This document shows, one piece after another, positions 11,146-25,300 of a stretch of 64,000 nucleotides of DNA. Origin of the DNA: Petrosia ficiformis. Its lineage: Eukaryota > Porifera > Demospongiae > Haplosclerida > Petrosiidae. The stretch spans positions 4,606,001 through 4,670,000 of the forward strand of contig OX345643.1 of NCBI GenBank assembly GCA_947044365.1, in the 5' to 3' direction. A program made the translations under genes and the position numbers. The notes under the pieces are model-generated. The model saw nothing but the letters and a program-made list of their open reading frames with translations. It did not search any database and was not told where the DNA came from. Each line of letters begins with the position of its first letter. The stretch's first letter is position 1.

Positions 11146-14100
11146 TCATGTAAGGTTGGATGTACAATTAGAACAATTAGTTCCATTTTTATATCCTTGT
11201 TTCAGAAAGTCCTTCATAACAATATTAAGATTTAGTCTAACAGTTCCCTGCGAACACACTCTCGTAACTGCATAAAGAAGAGCATTCATAATTATGTTGA
11301 ATGTGATTGGTGTATACACTATACATGTGTACATAGCATACAAAACTAATCCAATCTAACAAAACTTCTCTTACTTTCTCTGCCTTCACTCTGAGCAACA
11401 AATTTAGGGTCCACAAATTCAGGACGGGGACCAATTAACCAGCTGTGTGGTGAATACATAATATAATTACAAGATAATAGTTATTAAATAATACAATGAA
11501 ACCAGCCTCCAGACACCTTGGAATGGTTATAAAGATCTCCTTCTTTTTATAGGGTTTCGATTTATTGATAAAGAAATTATGGAAAACTACTTGCAGAGGC
11601 GGAGAGAAATATATCCTTCAAAGTTTAGATATAAGTCGCAATAGTTTGTACTTCAAAGTTTGTTTATAATATTATGCAAGTGAAAATAACGAAATTCATT
11701 TGTTCGTATTACAGAATACAGAAGTGTCCATATTTTCATGCTCTAATATACATGCTTAAATGGAGAAAGGTTTGGGACATCATTTGCTTTAATCATTTTC
11801 CAAGGGCCGGAATAACTGGTTTGACTGTAAACTTAGCATTCATAACTCAGTATTCTGCCCAGGATATTTAGAGTGGTAGCTGGATTCTACATTGCATTTA
11901 GTGCTGTTCATCTAATTTATACTTAATTCTGTTTCAGTAGCCTATATATGTATTATCTGAGAGGTGGTTAATTCCTCTGAGTGGTGGTTAATTCATGGTG
12001 AGTGGTGGTTATTCCCAACCAGTGCCGACCAGTGTGGGCAGAAGATTGATAACCTTTTTCAGGCTGTGGATATTAACTCACTTGGAATTTACACTCAATA
12101 ATTGAGTACATAGAGACATGAGTCAATAAATGTATAATTATGTGTACCAACATTGTAATCACTTCAAATTAACCTTATTAATTTCTGCATTGTTGATGTA
12201 GGTTCAGGAACAAACATGTCTACATCAATATCATGTCTGTAGCAAAAAAGAAATACATTTATGAAGGAAGTGAAACTAATTAGGTAAAATAATGGTGGTG
12301 GGTGTTTATTAGTGTTAACTAAAACTAAAACCCATTTTAGTTATTTTATATTTATTTAACTAACAAAAACTAACATTAGTGATTGAGAAAAATTAACTAA
12401 AAGTAATGTAAGTAACTGAAACTAAACCAGAACTAAAAACTAAAACATCGCTAGTGTATGTTACATTAAAAGTATCAGTTTACAATATTAACAACAACAA
12501 TTCCTTTTGGAGCATTCAGCATAGTGATACAACTTCAAAATAAATTATAACAAAGAATAGTTTGTTTAACAGTATTTAACATTATTTAATAAACATTGAT
12601 TTATTGTATATTAAACTACCATAACCCTACTCCTCTAAGAGTAGTAAACTGGAACATGTATAATAGTTTGGGGGCTGTTACACAGTAGTTCATAATTTAG
12701 TACTAGTTCTATAGACAATAGTGACTATATCCTGTGTTAAAGTTGCTTTCTTTCTTGTAGTGTTGTTTTAGTATGACAATAATGACCACTTTTAGTTATG
12801 GTTATAGTATGCCAGTTTATCACAATTTTAGTTTAAATTAACAATAACATTAGGCTTACTAAAAGGGTTTTAGTTTTAGTTAACTAACTCAAAGTGCCCA
12901 TATTGGCCAATTTTATTTTAGTTATTACAGTAGACATAATTTAGTTATAGTTTGGAAAGTCAAAATGCTTTACCAAGAGAGGTTACAGTTATAGTTAACT
13001 AAAACAACACTACTTTCTTGGCAACAACAAACTAATGTGATATGGTCTTAGTGGTGTTAATAGATGTGGAGATATTCTGAAAAGAGGATTCACCTTTGAG
13101 ATGGTGGTGAGTGCATCATGGTAGTTATGCACTTGTAGTGTCAATATAGACAATGCAATAAGTTAACTATGATTAAACTCATTGATAATCATGATTCCAA
13201 AATGTTTACTGATATACAGACATACATCAATAGTAGTCATCTTAGATAATCAAACAGGAAGTACAATGACAATGAATTTAATTATAAGTCAAACCCACAA
13301 TAACAATGACACATTGACACTATTTAATGTAGAGATGTCAAAACACCAAACAAAGCACTCAAAGTGCAGAACCCTAAACTATTTTTTGGAGGTGGGTAAG
13401 TGCTTTTCAAAGCAATACTAATAGCATTAGTATTATTACCCACCGAATTTGAAACTAAGATAATGATTATACATGTATGTCATGTACTAGTGATGAGAGT
13501 TGCCTGTCAACAGTTGCTAATACTGATAATCAGACAGGAAGTACAACTGACAATGAATTTAATTATAAGTCAAACCCACAATAACAATGACACATTGACA
13601 CTTTTTAAGGTAGAGATGTCAAACACTCAAATTGCAGAAAATCTGAAACACAACTATTTTTTGGAGGTGGGTAAGTGCTTTTTATCAAGCAATACTAATA
13701 GCATTAGTATTATTACCCACCGAATTTGAAACTTAGATAATGATAAATGGAGAGTTGCCTGTCAACAGTGCCCAACACTTTAAGGGTGTAGTTCATTTAA
13801 CAATGTTGAAATACCTCTAGATACAATATAGGTATATATTCAACATTGTCATGAGTATGGTATGGTAAGAATTATAGTAAGTGTATAGGCATTGTTAGAA
13901 GGTTATATATGTATTAGTGTTGTTTAGTTAACTATTACCTTTTAGTAAGACATTTCTAAACTATAATCATATTACAATCTACTGTAATAATTATAACTAA
14001 CTAAAATGAAAATTGGCCAATAATGCAGTTAACTAAAACCCTTTTAGTAAGCCTAAAATAAACTATAACTAAACTAAATGTTTAATTAAGAGACCAGGCA

Positions 14101-16356
14101 TACTATGACTAAAAGAGGTCACTATTGTCGAACTAATATGTATAATAATTTCAGATTTGAGTGAAAATTTTAATGTCAATTATGAATGTATTCTGTATTA
14201 TACATGTACAATATTATACCAGTATATAAGTATTAGTTGGTATCAGGACATAAACAAAGGTGGTAACATTCGAAGGTTCGTTATAATTCCTTACCTTCGA
14301 AGGTAGAATCCATTCCACAAAGGTTCGCAATTAACACGTGGTTAATTATTTGCTGCAATAATTATTTATAACTCTTAATTAATTATTACATTTGTCACGT
14401 GGAGATTGATAATGGTTGAAAGTGAAGAGACCATGGACAAGAGTGTGGACTTTCAAAACCAGAATGTACTAAATCTCATCTGCCATCTTCTGAATTAAGA
14501 GGTCTCCCATCAGATAAACACTTGTATAGGTACAAAGTTAACACATTCATAGTGTTATACCTTCGTGAACCTTCTTGTTCTAGTTGAAACAAACCTTCGA
14601 AGGTGTAAAAATCACCTTCGTTTATGCTCTGGTTGGTATGTATTATACATGTACAATATTATACCAGTATATAAGTATTAGTTGGTATGTATTATACTAG
14701 TACAATATTATACTAGTATAATACTAGTACAATAATTATTATACTAGTATAATACTACGAGTACAATAAGTTGGTAACTACTATACCAGTATAGTTGGTA
14801 AGTATTATACTAGTATATGAGTTATTATAATAAGTCTTTCAGTTTTAGTCTATTGTACTGTATGACAGTTTGGAGTTTTTGCTAGCTAAAAATTACAGAT
14901 ACTGAAATTTTATCATTTGACTTAATTAAATCTATAAGCTTAATGCCATTGCACATGTCCCACCCAGATCACAAACGATGTCCCAGTGCTGCCCCCCTAT
15001 CTTGATTTGAAGGGGCTGTTACATGATAGTTAGCAATTTAGTACCAAACAGTGACAATACACTATTATAAGGATAGTAAGAAAGTATTCATTACCTTCCA
15101 GGAGTGATGGGTAAATGTATAGCACCATATCCTCTTACTTCATCACGACCTAATGTATTATTTCCATACACGCTAATAACCATCTGTGGCCCTATACAAA
15201 GAAACAGAGAAACCATAATACCTTTTATGTATACACTGAAACCCCAATCAAGCTAATTAATTTGTTGATTATTATTACAAATATTTACAATACACTTGGA
15301 ATCCTCTCTATACTACTTGATACAAATTTGAAGTAGGTATGTGAATAGTCCCTCCACTTTTAAACATTTTCTACACTCAATTTTTCCTAAACTATAATTA
15401 CATTACTGGTCTATTATGCTATCTTAAATTGTGAGGCACAAAGAAGCATAGGCCTGAGTGACGATGACTAGCACAGAACCCTCACTGATAGTGGTAATTA
15501 AGACACATGCAATAAGTATTGAAATAATAATGAGTGCTACAAAATATTAAGGGCTGAAAGACAGTGTGACAAAACAGTACTAAACCTTGGTTAATACAAA
15601 TCATCTTCAAAATGTTTTTCAGAAGCAGAGAAATCATCATATTTCATTTATAGTGGGATTTATTCAATTTTTAGTCTGTTTTTTTTTTTGCAATATAGAC
15701 AATTTCCAGTATTGTATTTTTATGCCCCCGGGGGCCATCCAAGCACTTGCTTTCTCAGGGTTTAATGTATATATATTTATGTTTGTTCACACACATGTTG
15801 TACACATTAGTTATGGAAGTTGCATTATTCTGGGGGGCTTGGTTAATTAATGGAATTAGTGCATAATAGAAAACACACTTGAACAGCAAAGATAGCTGCT
15901 TGACATCTTGTGGCTTACGTAGAAACTAAAACTAATAGCAGTTCCAGCTGCTGAACTAATTAGAGTAGGTAATCAAAATAATAACTATAACAGACGTTGT
16001 GTTTCGGGAATGAGAAAGTCAGCCATGATTGCTGAATGCCAGCACCACACCATGCTGAAAGAAATCATAGGGATATTAGTTTTCTCCACATATCTTGTTC
16101 AGTTAGACCACTCTGGTTCTCAACCCTTCAATAATTATGATTGTGATGTTAAACTAAAGTGCATGTACAATGTAGTCCTAATTTTTTAATTACTCACATC
16201 CATGTGGATTAGTAGTTTTAAACGACACATCGATAGGATAGTTCCAAACAAAACTCACTTCAGAAGATCTGTTTCTATTAGCTGTTTGTGTGATGCCTTC
16301 AGACACACCCTATATACCAAAGAGTGATTGTTAATATATACACATACATACATACA

Positions 16357-16388
<32 letters not shown>

Positions 16389-19300
16389 CATACATGTACA
16401 TACATACGTACATACATGTACATACTACATACATACATACATACATATGCATACATACAAACATAAATATGAATTATATATTAGTGTAACAGTAATGAGG
16501 TTAGTATTTTAGTTATACTTATATTTATAGTAAAGTATTGATTTAATTTTAGTTATTAGTTAATAACTTAACATGATACTAATTTTGGTAATAGTTATAG
16601 TACATGTACATGTACATGTGTTCTATATATATATACCACATATAATTGCCTGGTAAAATAACGTTTATGAAACTATTACATGTAAATTCTATTACTACAA
16701 TAACTAGAATAGGACAAAATATTATTTTATTTATGAAAATGAAACACCTCTTTTTGGCCTAAATGACAGTAGGCAAGACAGAAGAAGGCAAACTAGGAAT
16801 AACTTGGCCATAAATAGTTTTAGTTATAGTTGTAGTATTTTTATACTAACAAATACATTTAACCCTTACAAAAATAAGTTTAATAGTTAATAATTATATT
16901 TATATACAGTATATATACTATATGCAAGAGGAGCTATGCCTGTTCATTTGGCTAATCATACAGGAGAACTTTCATAAATACTCAATGACAATGAATTTGA
17001 TGAAATACTGGTTAGCAAACCCAATTAGGTCTGTTTTTCAAAGTATTATAGTGTACTAGTATAATTATTGTGATAGTTGAGTGTGGGTTAAAATATGGAA
17101 ACGGGAAGCCCAAAGACAATGAATTTAAGTATAAATGAAACCCACAATAACAACAACAGTCTTAGTGTATATAAGGTACCAGTTGGGTGACCACCAATTA
17201 GAAAGAAAATAATTGCAGACAATACTATTATATTATATAGTATTATTTTTTTGGAGGAGGGTAGATGCTTCTCACCACGTTGGTGTAAGTATTACTAATG
17301 GCATTAGTATTACCCTCTGAATTTTTGATTTAAAAATTAAAGGCTTGAGTGTGGTTTCTGATTGAACCATCAAATTCATACCATATGGTGGGTGATTGAA
17401 GTGGTGTAATGTCAACATTTAATAGTGAATAGTTCTGTATAGTTAAAGATATCTTAATATATAATATTACAGTTAAATCTAGCTGCTATTCCGGACCCTG
17501 AAAAATGCGAAGGGAACACGTGGTTTAAAAAAAAAGCAAATATCACAAGGTCCCCTTCATTGAAGTGTGTATATTCAACCACTAGAAAATATGGACACCT
17601 CCCATATCCTGGTTACTATCCCAACAAACTTTTGCATCCATATGAACAAATAAAACGAGAAAAACAACCACGAAAACTTGTAAATACAAATTAAAAATAT
17701 TATACATACATACAAACAGTTTTATAATTATACAAGAATAATAAAAAAACATTTCCAATAAAATGAAAGGAGATGTAGGGATGTCAAAACACAAAAAGCA
17801 TGCAAACAAGGTTAGGTGGGACCCCAAATTAAACAAACCACTTCCATATAACTCTACATAAGTACTTATAAAGCAAAATACAAAGAGATGTACTTATGTA
17901 GAGTTATATGGAAGTGGTTTGTTTAATTTTGGGTCCCACCTAACCTTGTTTGCATGCTTTTTGTGTTTTTACATCCCTACATCTCCTTTCATTTTATTGG
18001 AAATGTTTTTTTATTATTCTTGTTTCCATGTTTTTTTTTTCCTGAATGGCCTGAACATGTTTTGTAGATTGGCAGAAATACTGTTGTAAGTTATATACCG
18101 TATCATATGAAATCATTCAATCATCAATGCATTAAAGTTAGTTCATCAATGAAGGTGAGTCTTTTGTATATATCAATTATTTTTGATTATCATTCTCTTA
18201 CAGAGCTGTCAGCAGTCCTACAAGCTATTCCAATGCTTATCATAGTATACAATATCAATTGCTTTAATAGGTTTTATTTTCATTATTATAAGTTTGTTCT
18301 AGGATAGAAATGCGCATGCGCAATTAAATACCGCGTGGGTTGATAAAAGAAAATGGCGTCCGATTTGAGATCAAATGTTTGTAGTAGTTGAGACTGTCTT
18401 CTTTCATAGTATCTGAAGATATCATCTTGCTACTTTAAGACTAGAATTTTACTATGAATGCGACTGGAATTGTGCTAGAATCAATTTGATAGATGAAGAT
18501 TTTGCCAGTTTTGCCACTCGCCGGTTCTCTACCTTTGCGACAATTTTTGGAGGTGTTGGTAGTCATAAAAACACTCGATATGAATAGGTATGTGTGTATT
18601 AAAACGTATCTGTATATATTATGAGAGATTTCAGCTCATCACTTGCATACGGGCGGCCATTTTTTTTCCGTGTCATCCCTAGTACTACCGTACTCTCTGA
18701 TTACTAGTGATTAGTGTAACAATATGTTAATTATTGGAAACAGGAAGCACAGAAACAATGAATTTAAGTATAAATGAAACCCACAATAACAGCAACAGTC
18801 TTAGTGTATATAAGGTACCAGTTGGGCGAATTATTTTGCATCCTGTAAGCGAGGGAATGTAGAAAATCTCCATTTTCGATCGTAATAAGTACTATTTTTT
18901 GGAGGAGGGTTAATGCTTCTCACCACATTGGTTTAAGTATTACCCTCTATAAGAACTAAAAGATTGAGTGTGGTTTTTGATTGAACCATAAAAATTTCAC
19001 ACCATTATGGTATTTGACTTGGTAACTCGTTGGCCAAATGTTTATTTCTGTATAATTAAAGATATCTTAATATATAATATTACAGTAAAATCTAGCTGCT
19101 ATTTCGGACCCTGGAAAAGGTGAATGAACACCTGGTTAAAAAAAGCAGATATCACAAGGTCCCAAATGTTTCTTTATCAAAGTGTGTATGTATTCAACCA
19201 CTAGAAAATATGGAAGCATTTACTATCTCAACACACCTTTGCAAGCAACAATGAAATACTGGTCTAAATAGGTCTGCTTTCAAAGTATTATAGTGTACTA

Positions 19301-22300
19301 GTATATATTTGTGGGTTAAAATATGGAAACAGAAAGCACAGAGACAATGAATTTAAGTATAAATGAAACCCACAATAACAGCAACAGTCTTAGTGTATAT
19401 AAGGTACCAGTTGCTTTGCACCCTGAAATATCGGCCTGTAAATGAGGAAGTATAGCTAAATTATTTTTCAAAGGAGGGTAGATGCCTCTCACCACATTGG
19501 TGTAGTAGTATTACCCTCCAAATTTTTGATTAAAAAATTGAGTGTGGTTTCTGATTGAACCATACAAATTTCACACTGTATGGTAATTGGTGTAACTAAC
19601 TCCAAAGTTCCATTGGCCAACAGTGAACATTTAATAGTAAATACTTCTGTATAGTAAATATATCACAGTAAAATCTAGCTGCTATTCCGGACCCTGGAAA
19701 ATGTGAACACCTGGTTAAAAAAAAAGCAGATATCACAAGGTCCCAAATGTTTCTTTATCAAAGTGTGTATATTCAACCACTAGAAGATATGGGACACCTC
19801 CGTATCCTGGTTACTATCCCAACAAACTTTTGCATGCTATTTTTAGCTTGCATCATACGGACAAATAAAAGCATGAGAACTTGTAAATACAAATTAAAAT
19901 AATATTTGCATTCAAAGACTGATGAATAAAGGTAGGTTCACAATATGGATGCGTTTCTTTGCCTTGTATTGTGAAGATGCTGCACTTCTTTTAACACAGT
20001 CAGACACAATGTAACGCAAGATAGGATCCAATTCTATTTTGCGTCAGCCTAATTGCATTTGACTAATCAGTTATCACAATTTTATCACAATGCATCATAT
20101 TGTTGTGAACCAGGTTTAATGAAGGTAGAATTATATATTTTCAAGACTTTTTTAAAATAGCAGCTATTGGTTTCTTTGCATTTCTATATTCTTAAAATCA
20201 TGTTTTGTAGTATATCCAGCAGTTATAAAGAGCTTACTTCACGAAAACAATGCAAACTGCAGGTCAGCACAAACTCATTAAATATGCACGTTTTTTCTGC
20301 ACTCTTAAAACTCCATTCTTGGATGATTTTCCAGCTTAAATAGCCTTAAAGCTGAACTCTACAGTGTCTAAAGGCTCTAGAAAACATACTTAACAAAGAA
20401 AAGCAGTCCAACACCATTCACAATGTAGCAATATCATAATATTCAAAATTTCAAAGCGCTATATACCTTCTTGCTTTGAAGGTTTCTCTGAAGTTTGTTT
20501 AGCCTCTGTAGGTAGATTTCCATAACTTCAATTTTATAAAGCAACCCTGTGAAATGTAGACACCTCAATAATCAAACAGGTCTCAATGTGTCCGGAATAC
20601 ATGTTAGTGTATATCTATTTTACACACTAAAGACCATTTATTGCAAACAAAAACTATTTGATGTCTTGGACAAATATTCAATACTACTTGGATCAGGACC
20701 CAAATCCCAGTATTGAGGTATTAAAAATTTTAGTATTGGTATTGATCATCACTATTTAGACTCATTTTAGAGGGCAGATATTTTTATTGCAATAAGCAAT
20801 CAAATTGCAGATAGCCCTTTTACATATTCAACGTCATGATTCAAAGATGTAACTATCTTTAAGATCATCTTCCAGCTCATATTTATTGTTGTGAAAGAAT
20901 CGGGTGGAATGTACTGTACTGTCTACATGATCTGAACAGATTAAATACTTGTTTAAATATGATTGGTTTTCACAGAGCCAGCCTCATATTATGATATGCA
21001 TTAGCAGCATACCTTCTCTAGAGATACACATCATTATAATTACACATCATAACAGCAGAGCTTCCTGTATTTCAGGGAGTTCTATATGGCAGTAATAAAT
21101 CAATGAATTTCATTATAATGAAACCCACAATAACAACAGCATAGTCAATGTTTATAAACCAAGGTTTGCAGCTATGAATCATTAAATCATTGCTGGTGTC
21201 ATTAGTTAGTTAGCTAGTTAGTTTTTCGGCTACAACAGCTATTAGTTTCTATTTTTGGAGGAGGAATTTTCTGTTTTGCCACACTGGTAAAAAAAGTTAA
21301 TTTCCTCCGAATTTAAATTATAAAATCAATGAAGTAAGGTGGGCAATACCTGAAGAGTTTAATTCGATACGATACTGATTACTTAATATTCCAGTATCGA
21401 CAGTATCGATTACTTAAATGATTACTTCATACACCAGTATAATATAATAGTTCCACATTGCATTGACGGGTTTTTTGGACCTATTTCGGCTTCCACTTGG
21501 TCCTGGTTGAGGTTCTGTTGCTGCTTCTGCCATTTCAGTACTCGAATCTCAGCTGCACTGTCGGGTGGAGCTGTAGCTGGAGCGGCTAATAAAACCAGAT
21601 AATGCGCATGCGCAGAGTATCGTTTACGAAATCTCGATACTATTTTTGTAATCGATTAGTGATCGATACCGTAAAGTATCGATTATACTTTTTGATAGTA
21701 TCGCCCATCCCTAACAATGAAGACAATGACTGTATGGAAATGTAGCATTGGTATCACTATTGATATTTGCAATAGCAGAAAATTTGTGATATGGTATTGC
21801 AGTATTGAGCTTCTATGCAATATGAAAACAGTTATCTTTAGACACTTATGAAATGGATTATAAAAACATATTTACAAAATACTACATATACATGTAGATA
21901 GCAACAGAAAAAGCCTATAATGTAATTATACAATTACCACTACATTTACCATTATCATTGCCAATACCCCTAATTACATTTACCATTACCATTAGATTTA
22001 CCATTATGGCTACCATTACCCTTATTTACATTTATCATTACCATTAGATTTACCATTATCGCTACCATTACCCTCAACACATTTACCATTAGATTTACCA
22101 TTATCACTACCATTACCCTCAATACATTTACCATTATCACTACCATTATCATTAAAATTAACATTACAATCACTATTACCATTACTATTAGCCAAACAAT
22201 TCCACAAGACTTGCTTTAATGATATTCATAGAACAGGAAATGTTATTTCAACACTTTACTTCAAACCCACAAGTGCTTCAATAGAGTGAGAATATATAAA

Positions 22301-25300
22301 CTAGATTACAGCTCTCACTCTTTGATGTCTATTCTATTTCACTTACAGCATTGTTTGCTGTTATTTTTTGGAGGAGGGTATTCTATTGCCACCGCTGGTG
22401 ATATTTACACTCCGAATTTTCAACTAAAAATATCATATCAGGAGCCCATGTAAGAAACCAGAGTGAAGGAGAGCAGCAGAGCATAACTCCAACGCATTAA
22501 TTAAAACAGTTCTGTGACCACGCCCACCACATGTGCTACAGCTAAAGCCTGTAGGAGTAAAGTAACACTCTACCAGCAATGAAAAGAAGCAAGTGTCTCT
22601 TCAGTTGATTATACAGTGTTGATATGAACATTTAAGAAATTTAAATTGTTCTAGATAACTTTACTCAGAACAGCTACTACTGGTACTCGTAGTAAACAGC
22701 TTCTCTGTTTCTTCCAACTGAATCTTCATTCTTACAGCTATTTTTAGTAAATATGAACTGGAGTACTAGCTAGTCTCACGTAGCTAGCTCCTCCCCTCTA
22801 AACGAGGGCAAGGGCCTGGTGGATTGGTATTGACTGTTTCATTCTGTGTACTACGGTAGAACTCAAGTACCTTAATTAAAAAAGTGTGTGTGTGACCCCG
22901 TGCGATGAAAACTCTAACAACAAAGTGTCCAAATATTGTTCATGAGGCTTTACAGACAGATTATTACAGGTTTAGTGTTGTTCTGTCCTTTATTTTATAT
23001 CCTACTTTTTAGTACACCTTGTTTGCTCTTTATTTATTCTTCTCTGTATAGATACTGCATGTTGTTTTCTCTACCTATTAATTTTTGTTTTTTCTTTGAC
23101 TCTGCTTCTTTAGTGTATTTGTTGGGTAACATTTTACTACTCAATCATGTTTTAGTGTTATAATAGTGAATATGTTTATAATACTACAAGAATAAGCAGA
23201 GAAAAAGGATACACAAAAGAAGAGTAAGAGAAACAAATACAACAAAGAAGCATAATGAAAGAGAAAACTAAAAGAATAAGAGAAAATAACATAATTATGG
23301 TACGTATACAGAAAAGAATAAGTAAAGAGCAAACCAAACAAGGTGCACTAGGATATAAAAGAAGGATGGAACAACTAATAATTATTGAATTGCTTTAATT
23401 ATATTCATAGAACAGGAAATGTTATTTCAACACATCACCTCAAACCCACAAGTGCTTCAATAGAGTGAGAATATATAAACTAGATTCAGCCCTCACTTCT
23501 ATGATGTCTATTCTATTTCACTTACAGCATTGTTTGCTGTTATTTTTTGGAGGAGGGTATTCTATTGCCACCGCTGGTGATATTTACACTCCGAATTTTC
23601 TACCAAAAGTATAACAAACATTATCTCATATACACGTACCTGCTAGAAACATAGTTCATAACAATACAGTGTGTGCAAGGCATCCTCCTATGTTGTTCAG
23701 CACGAAAAAGGAGTTTAAGTCGGTCAAAGTTTATGATGAGGGAGAAATGCTAGAAGTCTAGAACAGTAGACAGTATCTATAGTACTGTACTGCCTTAATT
23801 GTTTTTCTAGAATGGGCAGTACGTGGTCTGCTAATGCACAGGAGAGTAATTAAAATAATAGGCTGTTGTGCTTCATGAATGACATGATTACTGTGTGATG
23901 GACACCACAATCCATCCAATCAAAGGGATATTCCCTTTGTTTTATTAGTGATGGCTGATACCATGATACCAAGTAGGAAATGAATATCAATGATATCAAG
24001 TATGATAACAATACTCAATCATGTGATATGTACAATGCACGTGCTTATATTCACTTGTAAAATCTGTTTACATTTGGGTGCAGCATTTGGCAAATTAGCA
24101 TTGGTATCAGTATTGATACTTGCAATAGCAGAAAAGTTGTGATTTGGTATTGTAGTATAGAGCACTTGGGGTATCATATCACCAATCACTAACTTCTATG
24201 TAATATGAAAACAGCTATCACTTATATATACTGTAGACATAATTATTGTGTAAACACACAAAGTACATGATTATAGTGTTCTGTATTCCAGTAAATACTA
24301 TAATATGTAACTTATGAATTTGATAAGAGTGATTATAAAAACATAATTACTGATATTAAACATACTACACTGTACACATACATGTAGATAGCAATAAATC
24401 CTCAGAAATAAGTAATTATACAATTGCCATTATAATTACTATTACAATTATCCTATTACCATTACCATTACCATTACTATTACATTTACTATTCATTGTT
24501 CTATGTTTGCTTTCACCAATCAATAATTGTTTTTATAATAACCAAACGTTTCGGTAGTTATACAACTACCTTCATCAGTGGTATAAATATATATATATAT
24601 ATTACTATAGATAGACACAGGGTTACAGAGTAGGCAAACAATTTCACAAACAATAAAATAGTAGGAATGATAATTGAATTGCTTTAATGATATTCATAAA
24701 ACAGGAAATGTTATTTCAACACATCACCTCAAACCCACAAGTGCTTCAATAGAGTAAGAATATATAAACTAGATTACAGTTTCTTTGATGAATATTTTTC
24801 GGTTTGCTATGTGTCACTTACAGCATTGTTTGCTGTTAGGAATTTATTTTTTGGAGGAGTGTATTCTATTGCCATGCACCGCTGGTGATGTTTACACTCC
24901 AAGAACTATTAGCTCATATACATGTAAAGTACCTGCTAGAAATGTAGTGCTAGGCACCATCATAATTATTCAGCATGAAAACAAAGGAGTTTAAGTGTAT
25001 GCGTCAAAGTTTATGAAAAAGCTACTAGAACCATAGTTAATAATTGACATGGCAGTTTCTATAGTACTGCCTTAATTTAATAATCAAAGTTTATCTACAA
25101 TGGGCAATATATAGGTGGTCTGCTAATGTGAACAATGAAAAGAACTGTTTCTACTTCTATGCACAGTATCAATAGCTACATACACGTGTATTTTTCTCCA
25201 TATATCAAGATATATGGAGAAAAACTTGTCCCTATGATTGCTCCAACATTCAATAATCATGAACTACAACGGTTATTATTTTTATTATCCACTCTTCTTA

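Larger units (their letters stand above)
9631..22838. repeat. Tandem segmental duplication, copy B
   Basis: This is the second copy of the unit. It holds the SH3 exon, functional B9D1 exons 3-7 and seven small-RNA genes paired one-to-one with those of copy A (13294, 13575, 17141, 18780, 19369, 21124 and 22266 against 2033, 2294, 5208, 6193, 7451, 8304 and 9038). The first 1.6 kb (9,631-11,225) has no partner in the window and would match sequence left of base 1. The exact left boundary is inferred. Confidence 0.75.

Noticed and set aside
16255..16512. Open frames over the TACA microsatellite
   Set aside because: Simple-repeat translation; the real feature there is B9D1 exon 3 at 16198-16309.
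9045..24767. Pol III transcription (U6-like) of the RNA loci
   Set aside because: The promoter layout could suit Pol III, but the internal run of five to seven T residues would terminate Pol III before the conserved 3' stem.
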